From NCBI GenBank assembly GCA_910579735.1, contig CAJTUZ010000002.1, forward strand, positions 1 to 64,000: DNA of 64,000 nt, given 5' to 3'. Position numbers and translations under genes: made by a program. Positions within the stretch are counted from its first letter, which is position 1; each line of letters opens with the position of its first letter. Positions 52,034 to 60,668 of this stretch are shown one piece after another. This DNA is from an uncultured Lachnospiraceae bacterium (lineage in GTDB: Bacteria; Bacillota; Clostridia; Lachnospirales; Lachnospiraceae). The notes below the pieces were generated by a model, which was not told where the DNA came from, searched no databases, and saw only the letters and a program-made list of their open reading frames with translations.

Positions 52034-53887
52034 ATGAAAGGTATCTTTTATTTTCCGCCCAATTGGTGTCATTCTCATCCTGATATAGGCATTCCGGCAG
52101 TGATGCCGCATTTGCAGGAATTTGATATGGAAGTTTGTGATTTGAATGTGCAATATCGTATTTATCAAAGGAGCAGAGAAAATCTGGATAAATGCTATGA
52201 ACGTATCGGCAGCACCAAATCTCCGGGATTGTTGAAAAAGTACGATATGATATACCGTTTTCTTATTGAGAATAAGGTTAAGGTAGAATGCATCCTGCAT
52301 GATATCGAGCGTTTTACTGATTTGGAAGAATATATGCTGACTTCTTTGTATGAAAGGCATCTTCAGCTTTTCCATAAGACTGCTTACGAAAAAGATGATA
52401 ATATAGATCTATTGAGAAAGATATCCGATATGATGGAAGTTATAGACGATATAGAAAAGAATTATTATCTGGATTTTTATATAAGTTATTTTAAAGAACG
52501 TGATCTCAGCAAGACGGACGTTATTCTGGTGTCCCTTGCCGGCACACAGCAAATGGTCTCATCATTTACTTTGTGCAGATATCTGAAGAAAAATTATCCG
52601 AATATCAGGATAATAGTCGGAGGCCCTCCTTTTTCAAAAATCATTCACCAAATTGATCAAAACTGGCGTATTTTGTTTGAAAATATATTTGATTATATTA
52701 TAATTTATGAAGAAGAACATACGATTCCGGCTTTATTAAAGCGCTTGAAAGAGCATAAAGATATAGAATCTGTGCCCGGTTGCATATATATGCAAGACGG
52801 AATGGTCATTAAGACTGCGGCGGATGAAAGCAGCGTAGATATTACAGATGACCATTTACCCGATTTTAGCGGTTTCTATCTGCCTTCTTATAATGTACCG
52901 GAGGTTGTTCTGCCTTATGCGGCTGCCGGAGGATATAATGGGAAAGAACGTACTTTGGATGATCCTCAATTTGAATGTACGGATGATTTTCCTATAAAGA
53001 GTATGGAGAAAGTCATGGACGATCTGCGCGTTTATCAGCAAAGGTATGGCGCAAAATATATTCATTTTGTTGATAAAGAGATTCCGCCCGACGTAATAGA
53101 GGAGATGTGCCATGCAATTCTGGAAAAGAAAGTGGATATGAAGTGGTCTATCCGCATAAAGCCATCCAGGCAGTATACAGAAAAATTGTGCTGTTTGATG
53201 AAACGGGCGGGAGCCGTCTATGTCTGTGTCGAGTTCTGTCCTCCGGGCGTACGCATGGCCGGAGATAAAAGGAGCGGACCAGAAGATATAGAGCTGACAT
53301 TGACCAACATGAAAAAAGCGCATATATGGACGCATTGCTTTTTACTCAATCATTTTGAAACGGAAGACTATAAAAGCAAGTGGGATACATTTGGTTTCGT
53401 GCATCATCATAAAAATATTTTCAGTTCTATCGACATGGTAAATGACTTTGGCAATGATATTGAATACATGGGTTCTCCGGCGTTAGAGACGCAGGAAGAT
53501 GGTATTTTAGGATATCTGCATCAAATAAACTTTTCATCCTGTTTCTTTTATATGCGTGTATTTGAAAGAGAACATCTGACTTTTTGGATGTCAGAAAAAC
53601 AGGAATTTTTGAATCCTGTCTTTCTGCAGAGGGAATATCTGAATAAGATGATGTATAATAAGAATTTTCTGTTGAAAAAAGTTTCGGATGGAAAATTGTA
53701 TCTATATTCGTTAATAACGGAAAAATTTTATGTATTGCCGGAACAATATGAAGACATTATTGAATATTTTGATGGGGATACAGAATGGCTGGACGAGTGG
53801 CCGCAGACGCAGATTCCCTCTGATAAAGAAAGTATTATTCGGTTTTTGATAGATGAATTATACGGCAGTACAGATGTATTGCTGTAG
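52034..53887 (+). CDS. Radical-SAM/B12-fold protein lacking cluster cysteines
   Basis: This 617-aa protein looks like B12-binding-domain radical SAM enzymes. It has an N-terminal nucleotide-binding-like part (KGIFYFPPNW, DVILVSLAGTQQMVSSFTL, IRIIVGGPPF). The barrel region has QRYGAKYIHFVDKEIPPDVI, MKWSIRIKPS and LMKRAGAVYVCVEFCPPG. Where the iron-sulfur cysteines should lie, it reads LPYAAAGGYNGKERTLDDP (residues 293-311), without a CxxxCxxC anywhere. The B12 motif DxHxxG is also absent. The C-terminus (FYVLPEQYEDII) may be a small winged-helix-like part. ATG 52034 follows GGGAGA. It is probably a pseudo-enzyme or a very divergent member, next to a peptide gene. Confidence 0.7.
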   Translation: MKGIFYFPPNWCHSHPDIGIPAVMPHLQEFDMEVCDLNVQYRIYQRSRENLDKCYERIGSTKSPGLLKKYDMIYRFLIENKVKVECILHDIERFTDLEEYMLTSLYERHLQLFHKTAYEKDDNIDLLRKISDMMEVIDDIEKNYYLDFYISYFKERDLSKTDVILVSLAGTQQMVSSFTLCRYLKKNYPNIRIIVGGPPFSKIIHQIDQNWRILFENIFDYIIIYEEEHTIPALLKRLKEHKDIESVPGCIYMQDGMVIKTAADESSVDITDDHLPDFSGFYLPSYNVPEVVLPYAAAGGYNGKERTLDDPQFECTDDFPIKSMEKVMDDLRVYQQRYGAKYIHFVDKEIPPDVIEEMCHAILEKKVDMKWSIRIKPSRQYTEKLCCLMKRAGAVYVCVEFCPPGVRMAGDKRSGPEDIELTLTNMKKAHIWTHCFLLNHFETEDYKSKWDTFGFVHHHKNIFSSIDMVNDFGNDIEYMGSPALETQEDGILGYLHQINFSSCFFYMRVFEREHLTFWMSEKQEFLNPVFLQREYLNKMMYNKNFLLKKVSDGKLYLYSLITEKFYVLPEQYEDIIEYFDGDTEWLDEWPQTQIPSDKESIIRFLIDELYGSTDVLL

Positions 53888-54010
53888 AGAAAAGCTGTCT
53901 GTTTTCGTTCCGGGATTGTAAAAGTATGCTGATATTATCCAATACAACATGCCCTGTTTTATGTTACAATGGTATTTATCTGGAGCATAAGGAACAAAAG
54001 GAGACTTTTC

Positions 54011-54151
54011 ATGGAACAGCAGCCTTCTGTCTTAAAGGAAATCCGTCAACACGGATCTATCGTACCCATTCGATGGGAAAAGGCACTTTTGAATTTAAAA
54101 GCAGAGCGTGTAAAGAAATGGCAGATGAGAAAATATCCGCCGAAAGAATAA
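54011..54151 (+). CDS. Small basic protein
   Basis: This 46-aa product begins MEQQPSVLKEIRQHGSIVPI and ends with Lys/Arg-rich KKWQMRKYPPKE. AAAGGAG (53997-54003) is ideally spaced before ATG 54011, which supports translation. It has no signal or membrane part and no recognised family. It lies between the radical-SAM-like gene and the KilA-N gene. It could be a regulator, a toxin-antitoxin partner or a peptide substrate; none is shown. Confidence 0.5.
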   Translation: MEQQPSVLKEIRQHGSIVPIRWEKALLNLKAERVKKWQMRKYPPKE

Positions 54152-54196
54152 GTCGAGGTATTTGAGAATGATTGAGATATGATGACAGGAGGAATA

Positions 54197-55066
54197 ATGG
54201 GGAAAATAATTAAGGACACAATTCATGCAAATGGAATAGATATTGGAATTTATACACAAGATTTTGAAAATGAATTTATTTCATTGACAGATATTGCCCG
54301 GTATAAAAGTGATGATCCAACGGCGGTTATACAAAACTGGATGAGAAATCGGGATGTGATAGAATTTTTGGGATTATGGGAAAGACTTCATAATCCGGAT
54401 TTTAAACCCCTCGAATTCGAGGGGTTTAGAAAGCAGGCAGGAGCAAATGCATTTACAATGTCACCAAAGAAATGGATAGAGGCTACAGAAGCTATCGGCA
54501 TTGTTTCAAAAGCAGGGCGTTATGGCGGGACATATGCTCATAGTGATATTGCCATGTCTTTTGCAACTTGGATTTCCCCTGAATTCCAGCTATATATTGT
54601 GAAGGATTACAGGAGATTAAAGACAGATGAGAATAGTCGCTTATCTTTGAACTGGAATTTAAATAGGGAAATATCGAAGTTGAATTATAGAATACATACG
54701 GATGCCATTAAAGATAATTTGATCCCTCCTGAATTAACACCTGCACAAATAGCCTGTACTTATGCTAATGAAGCAGATATGTTGAATGTTGTTTTATTTG
54801 GAAAAACTGCAAAACAATGGAAGGAAGACAATCCGGATATGAAAGGAAATATGCGGGAGATAGCTACATTGAATCAATTATTGGTGCTTGCGAATCTGGA
54901 AAGCTATAATGCGGTTTTGATTAATCAGGGAAAGAAACAAGTGGAGAGAATGGAGTTGCTTCGGCAGTTGGCAGTACAGCAACTGCAGACTTTGGAGACG
55001 GTAAGTTTAGACAATTTACCACAAATAAAAATGGAATTACAGAAAAGTAAACAGGTGGGTTCCTGA
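54197..55066 (+). CDS. KilA-N domain protein
   Basis: This 289-aa protein has an N-terminal KilA-N DNA-binding domain of phage and large-virus type: FISLTDIARYKSDDPTAVIQ, EFLGLWERLHNPDFKP, FRKQAGANAFTMSPKKWIE and GRYGGTYAHSDIAMSFATWI. A C-terminal helical region of unknown role begins at about residue 140. ATG 54197 follows ACAGGAGGAA. It is AT-rich and unlike its downstream neighbour, suggesting phage or plasmid origin. A 26-bp perfect palindrome (54403-54428) lies within its conserved coding part. Confidence 0.88.
   Translation: MGKIIKDTIHANGIDIGIYTQDFENEFISLTDIARYKSDDPTAVIQNWMRNRDVIEFLGLWERLHNPDFKPLEFEGFRKQAGANAFTMSPKKWIEATEAIGIVSKAGRYGGTYAHSDIAMSFATWISPEFQLYIVKDYRRLKTDENSRLSLNWNLNREISKLNYRIHTDAIKDNLIPPELTPAQIACTYANEADMLNVVLFGKTAKQWKEDNPDMKGNMREIATLNQLLVLANLESYNAVLINQGKKQVERMELLRQLAVQQLQTLETVSLDNLPQIKMELQKSKQVGS
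54403..54428. repeat. 26-bp perfect palindrome inside the KilA-N gene
   Basis: TAAACCCCTCGAA is followed directly by its exact reverse complement. The palindrome covers the codons for the conserved Lys-Pro-Leu-Glu-Phe-Glu-Gly-Phe segment. It could be a regulatory binding site or a hairpin in mRNA. Confidence 0.8.
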
Positions 55067-55150
55067 AAAACTTGTGGAAAAAGGCAATACCGTTTACAGG
55101 CTGGTCAGTCTGCAAATATAAATTTAGTAAGAAAAGGAAGGGATCATGAT

Positions 55151-56818
55151 ATGAACAGAACATGGTGGAAGGAAGCGGTTATTTATCAGATCTATCCGCG
55201 CAGCTTTATGGACAGCGACGGTGATGGGATCGGCGATCTGCAGGGGATCATCAGCAGATTGGACTATTTAAAATATCTGGGGATCGATGTCATCTGGCTC
55301 TCGCCGGTGTATAAGTCCCCCAACGATGACAATGGATACGATATCAGCGATTATCAGGATATCATGGACGAGTTCGGGTCAATGGAGGACTTTGACGAGT
55401 TGCTGGCGGCGGCTCATGAGCGCGGGATCAGGATTGTTATGGACCTGGTGGTGAACCATACATCGGACGAACATAGATGGTTTGTGGAGAGCCGGAAGTC
55501 CAAAGACAGCGTATACCGTGATTACTATATCTGGCGTGAAGGCAAAGACGCTCAAACACCGCCTAATAACTGGGGTTCCTGTTTTGGCGGACCGGCATGG
55601 CAGTATGATGGGGAAACAGATATGTATTATCTGCACCTTTTTTCCGGAAAACAGCCTGACTTAAACTGGGATAATCCCAAAGTGCGTGAGGAAGTGTTTC
55701 GTATGATGACATGGTGGTGCGATAAGGGGATCGATGGTTTTCGCATGGACGTCATCAACATGATCTCCAAGACGGAGGAGATGCCGGATGGCGAAGTACA
55801 TGGTCTGTACGGCAGTTTTGATCCTTATTGTGTGAACGGTCCCAATGTTCATAAGTACCTGCAGGAAATGAATGAGAAAGTACTGTCAAAATATGATATC
55901 ATGACAGTTGGAGAGACCGGCGGCGTGACTACGGAGTTGGCGAAACAGTATGCCGGTGAAGATACCCATGAACTGAACATGGTATTCCAGTTTGAGCATG
56001 TGGAAGGAGACGGCAAATACGGAAAATGGACGGATGAGAAAATACCGCTCATTACGCTTAAGAAAATCATGTCCCGCTGGCAGTGCGAGCTTTACGGTAA
56101 GGCATGGAACAGCCTGTTCTGGGATAATCACGACCAGCCCCGTGCTGTCTCGCGTTTTGGCGACGATCGTCCCCGGTTTCGGGAGATGTCTGCGAAGATG
56201 CTTGCCACCTGTCTGCATATGATGCAGGGTACGCCTTACATCTATCAGGGAGAAGAGCTTGGCATGACGAATTATCCTTTCCGCAGTCCGGAAGACTTCC
56301 GTGATATCGAGAGCATCAATGCATACCGGGAATGGTGCGGGAAAGGAGCGGTATCCCATGAAATATTCTGGCCCTGCATTACCTTTAAGAGCCGTGACAA
56401 TGCAAGGACGCCGATGCAGTGGGACGATTCGCCGCAGGCAGGCTTTACTGCGGGCAATCCGTGGATCGCGGTCAATCCCAACTATACGCAGATCAATGCA
56501 AAAGCGGAGACTGCGGATCCCGATTCTGTGTTCCATTATTATAAGAAGCTGATTGCACTCAGAAAAGAGAACCCGATCATCGTATATGGCAGGTATGAGC
56601 CGTTGCTGGAAGACAACGGGGAGCTGTTTGTTTATACAAGAGAATTGAATGATGAGAAACTTTTGGTCGTATGCAGTTTCTGTGACTATGAAACAAACTT
56701 TGCCGTTCCGGCGGAGTTTGCCGGAGCCTCCTGCCTGATCTCCAATACGGGGGATGCGTACGGCGAAACCGAAAGAACGCTGAAACCGTATGAGGCTTTT
56801 GTACTGCATAAGAAATAG
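55151..56818 (+). CDS. GH13 alpha-glucosidase (oligo-1,6-glucosidase type)
   Basis: This 555-aa cytoplasmic enzyme releases glucose from short alpha-glucosides. The four GH13 regions are present: MDLVVNHTS, GFRMDVINM (nucleophile Asp), VGETGG (acid/base Glu) and FWDNHDQPR (stabilising Asp). The opening WWKEAVIYQIYPRSF and the substrate loop KSPNDDNGYDISDY fit subfamily 31, which includes MalL and trehalose-6-phosphate hydrolase. Those two cannot be separated here. AAAGGAAGGG precedes the ATG. No maltose transporter or phosphotransferase gene is adjacent. Confidence 0.92.
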   Translation: MNRTWWKEAVIYQIYPRSFMDSDGDGIGDLQGIISRLDYLKYLGIDVIWLSPVYKSPNDDNGYDISDYQDIMDEFGSMEDFDELLAAAHERGIRIVMDLVVNHTSDEHRWFVESRKSKDSVYRDYYIWREGKDAQTPPNNWGSCFGGPAWQYDGETDMYYLHLFSGKQPDLNWDNPKVREEVFRMMTWWCDKGIDGFRMDVINMISKTEEMPDGEVHGLYGSFDPYCVNGPNVHKYLQEMNEKVLSKYDIMTVGETGGVTTELAKQYAGEDTHELNMVFQFEHVEGDGKYGKWTDEKIPLITLKKIMSRWQCELYGKAWNSLFWDNHDQPRAVSRFGDDRPRFREMSAKMLATCLHMMQGTPYIYQGEELGMTNYPFRSPEDFRDIESINAYREWCGKGAVSHEIFWPCITFKSRDNARTPMQWDDSPQAGFTAGNPWIAVNPNYTQINAKAETADPDSVFHYYKKLIALRKENPIIVYGRYEPLLEDNGELFVYTRELNDEKLLVVCSFCDYETNFAVPAEFAGASCLISNTGDAYGETERTLKPYEAFVLHKK

Positions 56819-56829
56819 AAAAAGGGTAA

Positions 56830-56855
56830 ATACCCCGCTGTCTGCGGCGGGGTAT
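56830..56855. terminator. Terminator between GH13 and flavodoxin genes
   Basis: ATACCCCGC pairs with GCGGGGTAT around 8 nt. On the minus strand it is followed by a T-rich run, and it overlaps the end of the flavodoxin gene. It probably serves both convergent genes. Confidence 0.8.
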
Positions 56856-57391
56856 CAGTCCATTTTTCGCAAAAGATCGATGAGCGGTACGGCATATTCC
56901 TTTGATGAAATATCATATGAACCGGAGATTGCCTTTTCAAAAGCCTTTTCATCTTCCGTTTTCTTCTTTTTTCTCCCGATCATGATAGAAGCGACTTTCA
57001 TCATAGCCTTATCGCCGAAACCCATTTTTTCATAACACAGTCCGCTCTGCATATAAAAATGCGGAATTTTCTTAAGATCATCGGCGCCCAGGTTGTTTTC
57101 CCAGAATTGTGCGATTGTGCTCGCAGCGCCATTAGGGGAGGCTCCTGTCGAGAAAACGATAAAGTTTTTGGCCGTGCTTTTTTCAAACATCGTTTTCGCC
57201 TTCTGATATCCCAGAAACATACCCGCATGCGCACGGCTTCCGAAAACAACGGTGTCATAAGAAGACATTGTTTCCGGAGTGGTCTTCTGGAAGTCAGCCA
57301 GTGTACACGGGATCTCTTCTGCGATCATTTCCGCATATTTTCTGGTAAAACCGGTTTTACTGAGTGTGGTGATCAATATTTTATTGTTCAT
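56855..57391 (-). CDS. Flavodoxin-domain protein
   Basis: This 178-aa cytoplasmic protein has an FMN-binding fold: ILITTLSKTGFTRKYAEMIA, VVFGSRAHAGMFLGYQKA and FIVFSTGASPNGAASTI. It resembles the flavodoxin family used by oxidoreductases such as protoporphyrinogen oxidase HemG, but the partner is not known. ATG 57391 lies 7 nt after AAAGGA; ATG 57397 is too close. It overlaps the end of the TetR gene by 11 nt and is therefore in one operon with it, likely under its control. Confidence 0.85.
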   Translation of the reverse strand: MNNKILITTLSKTGFTRKYAEMIAEEIPCTLADFQKTTPETMSSYDTVVFGSRAHAGMFLGYQKAKTMFEKSTAKNFIVFSTGASPNGAASTIAQFWENNLGADDLKKIPHFYMQSGLCYEKMGFGDKAMMKVASIMIGRKKKKTEDEKAFEKAISGSYDISSKEYAVPLIDLLRKMD

Positions 57392-57956
57392 ATTCATTTC
57401 CTTTCTGAATCTGTCGTACAAACGCATCATAAGCGATTTCCTGTTTTTCAAAAATTTCGTCGGCGGAGATGCCCGGAGACGAAGACGCAAATATCGTACC
57501 GAGTCCGATCGTATAGATGAGCATATGCAGATGAAGCTGCTTTGCCTGCTCTGTGCTGATTTGCAGATCGCGCGCGATACACGGGGCGACACATGGATCT
57601 GTCTCTGAGCGGTACAGCTCGTCTAAAGAAGAAATTCCCTGTCTTTCATGCAGGATAAAAATCTTGAAAATATGCGGTTCTTCTTTGGCCAACTGTATAT
57701 ATGCCTGACCCGTAGTGCGAAAAGGATCTTCCGCTTTCCTGTGTGCGGCCGCATATGCCTGTACGAAATCTCTGACCCGCAGGACGACTTCCTGCCGCAG
57801 TCCTTCCATATTTTCGCAATAGCTGTAGATCGGTTGAACGGAACAGCCTAATTTCCGTGCAATATTTTTGATCAGCACCTGTTCCATACCGTCTGTCCTC
57901 GCAAGGGAAAATGCCGCATCTACGATCATTTCTTTGGTGATCCGTTGTTTTGGCAA
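57381..57956 (-). CDS. TetR-family transcriptional regulator
   Basis: This regulator of about 191 aa has an N-terminal TetR helix-turn-helix: MIVDAAFSLARTDGMEQVLI, then IARKLGCSVQPIYSY. A helical ligand domain follows, with a TetR_C-like EPHIFKIFILHER. AAAGGAGG stands 7 nt before TTG 57956, which is favoured over ATG 57974 because the latter would overlap the ribosome site. Two tandem palindromes upstream (58020-58049) are probable operators for autorepression. The ligand is unknown; control of the flavodoxin gene is likely. Confidence 0.88.
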   Translation of the reverse strand: MPKQRITKEMIVDAAFSLARTDGMEQVLIKNIARKLGCSVQPIYSYCENMEGLRQEVVLRVRDFVQAYAAAHRKAEDPFRTTGQAYIQLAKEEPHIFKIFILHERQGISSLDELYRSETDPCVAPCIARDLQISTEQAKQLHLHMLIYTIGLGTIFASSSPGISADEIFEKQEIAYDAFVRQIQKGNEYEQ

Positions 57957-58019
57957 ACTAAAACCTCCTTTCATGCTGCCTGCTGCGGGGCATTCAGGCT
58001 GCAGAATATCCGTACAATA

Positions 58020-58049
58020 ATATAAATCATTTATATAAATTGTTTATAT
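58020..58049. promoter_or_regulatory. Tandem palindromic TetR operators
   Basis: ATATAAATCATTTATAT (58020-58036) is a perfect 17-bp palindrome. A second one overlaps at 58033-58049 with one mismatch. They lie upstream of the TetR gene in its likely promoter; the stretch 57957-58235 has no gene. Confidence 0.7.
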
Positions 58050-58235
58050 AAAAAGATTATATTAAATATTTTTTTTCCTGTCAATTTGAAAAAAATTATA
58101 AAACAGGGCAATTTCTATTTAGATGATCCGTTTTTTCTATGATAAGATAAGGGCAGGTGAGCCGGAGCGTGCGGCGGGACTTTCCATGCGGCATGCAAAA
58201 ACGCACTTACTATAACCCTAAGAAGGAGCCATTTT

Positions 58236-58676
58236 ATGAAAGACACTCTTATTGTCAGGAAAACGATATCCTATATAGAAGCGCATTTATCCGAAGACCT
58301 GACCCTGGACATTCTGGCCGATGCACTGCATTATTCCAAATTTTATCTTGCCAGGACATTTGCGGAAAATATGGATTGTACCGTTTACCAGTATATTAAA
58401 AAACGTCGTCTGACGGAAGCGGCCAGAGAACTGGTCCAGACAAAGCGGCCGATTGCAGACATTGCTCTGGAAGCGCATTACAACTCTCAACAGGCTTTTA
58501 CCCTGGCATTTAAGCGGACTTATGCGTGCACCCCGTATATTTACCGGGAAAAAGGTGTTTTCTATCCTGTTATAAAGTCCGTTATGATAAAGTCCGTTGC
58601 AGAACGGACATGGAATCAGAAGGTGACGGATGCGGCCGGAAATATATGTATGGCGAAAAGGGGGATTGCGGCATGA
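58236..58676 (+). CDS. Small AraC-family regulator
   Basis: This 146-aa protein is nearly all DNA-binding domain: SEDLTLDILADALHYSKFYL (first helix-turn-helix), then RPIADIALEAHYNSQQAFTL and the terminal FKRTYACTPYIYR. A short tail follows. It has no ligand domain, as in MarA/SoxS-type regulators. AAGGAG precedes the ATG. Its stop overlaps the clpP start by 4 nt (ATGA), so the two are translated together. Confidence 0.88.
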   Translation: MKDTLIVRKTISYIEAHLSEDLTLDILADALHYSKFYLARTFAENMDCTVYQYIKKRRLTEAARELVQTKRPIADIALEAHYNSQQAFTLAFKRTYACTPYIYREKGVFYPVIKSVMIKSVAERTWNQKVTDAAGNICMAKRGIAA

Positions 58677-59266
58677 GCATGATACCTTATGTGGTAGAAC
58701 AGACAGGACGTGGAGAGAGAAGCTACGATATTTTTTCAAGGCTTTTATCAGACCGGATCATATTTCTGGGGGAAGAGATAAACGATACCTCCGCAGGACT
58801 TGTGGTGGCGCAGATGCTGTTTTTGGAGTCGCAGGATCCGGAGAAGGATGTGCAGCTTTATCTCAACAGTCCGGGAGGATCCATTACGGCAGGGTTTGCC
58901 ATTTATGATACGATGCGTTTCATCAAATGTGACGTAGCCGTTACCTGTATCGGCCTTGCCGCCAGTTTCGGCGCTTTTTTGCTGGCAGGAGGTACGAAAG
59001 GAAAACGCAGCGCGCTGCCTGATGCGGAAATTATGATCCATCAGCCTGCGATACATGGAAACGGTATTCAGGGGCAGGCTACGGATATTCATATTGTGTC
59101 CGAGCATATGCAGCGAAACAGAGAACGGCTTAACCGTATTCTGGCAGAGAATACAGGGAAAACGGCCGGGCAGATCGCGGTCGATACGGAAAGAGACTAT
59201 TATATGTCCGCACAGGAAGCACTGGAATACGGTATCATCGATCATATTATACAGGCAAAGCGATGA
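58673..59266 (+). CDS. clpP: ClpP-type serine protease (second or accessory ClpP)
   Basis: This 197-aa subunit would form barrel-shaped proteolytic chambers with Clp ATPases. The triad is intact: Ser98 in GLAASFGAFLLAGG, His123 in MIHQPAIHG and Asp171 in DTERDYYMSA. LNSPGGSITAGFAIYDTM is conserved. ATG 58673 follows AAAAGGGGG. The gene is coupled to an AraC regulator instead of clpX or trigger factor, so it is probably not the housekeeping clpP. The residues around the Ser (usually QAASMGA) differ slightly. No Clp ATPase gene is close. Confidence 0.9.
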   Translation: MSMIPYVVEQTGRGERSYDIFSRLLSDRIIFLGEEINDTSAGLVVAQMLFLESQDPEKDVQLYLNSPGGSITAGFAIYDTMRFIKCDVAVTCIGLAASFGAFLLAGGTKGKRSALPDAEIMIHQPAIHGNGIQGQATDIHIVSEHMQRNRERLNRILAENTGKTAGQIAVDTERDYYMSAQEALEYGIIDHIIQAKR

Positions 59267-59273
59267 GCGGGGA

Positions 59274-60668
59274 TCACAGATCCCAATAGCCATCGTCTAC
59301 AAAAAGCATTTCCGCCTGTTCATAGACATCGCTGTCCGGAATGGTTCCGTCTATGGAACTGCTCTGCGGTGAAAAGGTTTCCTGGCGGTAAATCTGCCAT
59401 GTTCCGTCCAGAAACCTTTCATCGATGATCTCCAGGCTGTTTTCGTCTGTGTATTTCTGGGTAAGCCGTGCAACATGGCACAGGCTGCCGTCTATATATT
59501 CATAACGGTCTACGTAGTGCAGGTTGGCCCCGCCTCTTGAAAAACTGTAAATACTTTGCTTATCTTCTCTGATCTGCGGCGTGTCAATTGCGCTGAATTC
59601 CGGTACGTATACATAGCAGCTCTCATCGGCATCATAGACAAAAAGGGAACTAAAAGATGCCGCACCCGTACCGAAATACCCCTGATCGCATACCAGATCG
59701 CAGAGTCCATCAAAATTCCAGTCTCCAAATGACAGGAAAGTATCGTAAAATACACCGTTAAGCAGAGAAAAATCTACGTAGTCAGAATCCAGGCAGGAGG
59801 AATCAATACACTGATAAACCTCTTCAGAGTCTTTTTCAAACACCAGCACCATGAATTCGTTCTGTTCTATATCAATAGATTCTCCCGCTGCTTCTGCGGC
59901 TGTTTCCATGTTCAGGTATTCTACAACGACATAATCATACATATCTCCGACAATTCTGTAATGGCAGTAATACGGCAGTCCTGTTGTTCCTTCCGAATAT
60001 TTTGTCAGGAAACTATTTTCTGACAAAACAGGGGAGAGGATACGGCAGGCCAGTCCGTTGTCAAGAGCATATTCGTAAGCATACGCAGTTTCTTTACAGC
60101 CGATGGCAATGCTGACATTGTCTTTACTGTCACTGTTTCTGTCCAGAAAGGCATTTTCGGCGATGGAAATTACGCTGTCCGGAATATTGATCAGACGAAG
60201 ATCATAAGAAACATATTCTAATAACTCTGATTCCAGAGTAGTAATGCCTTCTGAAATTGTCAGTTCCGTCAGATGATACGTAAAGGAATCTTCCGTGCCG
60301 AGGCAGTTTTTACCAAGCACAGATACCGGTTTGCCGTCAATAGAGGCGGGAATGGTGACGTGACAGGGATTTTGGGTATTCAGGATTTCGTCATATCCCG
60401 TGATCCGCAGCGTGCCGTCGGATAGTTCTTCATACGTGAAGCATGCGGCGTCCGTATTGCCCTGCGCCTCTTCCAGGGCCATGGATTCTTCGGCCGTTTC
60501 TTTTGCCGTTTCCGGAAGAATATCGGCGCTCTTTCGGGTTACGCCGGCAAGCGTGCAGGAGACGGAGAAAGCGGGATAGGTATTTGATATAGAATACTTT
60601 GCGGCCGAAACGCTCAGGGTCAGTAAAGAACCGATGAGAGCGGCACAGAAGAGTAATTTCTTTTTCAT
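59274..60668 (-). CDS. Secreted BspA-like leucine-rich-repeat protein
   Basis: This 464-aa secreted protein has a signal peptide ending about SVSAA (residue 22). A region with the BspA-type leucine-rich-repeat pattern follows (GKPVSVLGKNCLGTEDSF, LTELTISEGITTLESELL, LINIPDSVISIAENAFLD). The second half is a beta-rich domain with GDWNFDGLCDLVCDQG, a calcium-loop-like stretch. AAAGGA precedes ATG 60668. It converges on clpP with 7 nt between the stops. A surface-interaction role is plausible. No anchor motif is seen, so it may be released. Confidence 0.82.
   Translation of the reverse strand: MKKKLLFCAALIGSLLTLSVSAAKYSISNTYPAFSVSCTLAGVTRKSADILPETAKETAEESMALEEAQGNTDAACFTYEELSDGTLRITGYDEILNTQNPCHVTIPASIDGKPVSVLGKNCLGTEDSFTYHLTELTISEGITTLESELLEYVSYDLRLINIPDSVISIAENAFLDRNSDSKDNVSIAIGCKETAYAYEYALDNGLACRILSPVLSENSFLTKYSEGTTGLPYYCHYRIVGDMYDYVVVEYLNMETAAEAAGESIDIEQNEFMVLVFEKDSEEVYQCIDSSCLDSDYVDFSLLNGVFYDTFLSFGDWNFDGLCDLVCDQGYFGTGAASFSSLFVYDADESCYVYVPEFSAIDTPQIREDKQSIYSFSRGGANLHYVDRYEYIDGSLCHVARLTQKYTDENSLEIIDERFLDGTWQIYRQETFSPQSSSIDGTIPDSDVYEQAEMLFVDDGYWDL

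Noticed and set aside
55886..56809. 307-codon open frame on the minus strand
   Set aside because: It is antisense to the intact GH13 gene.
58526..58672. N-terminal extension of ClpP
   Set aside because: The extension lies in the AraC gene in another frame; ATG 58673 has its own ribosome site and gives the normal ClpP length.
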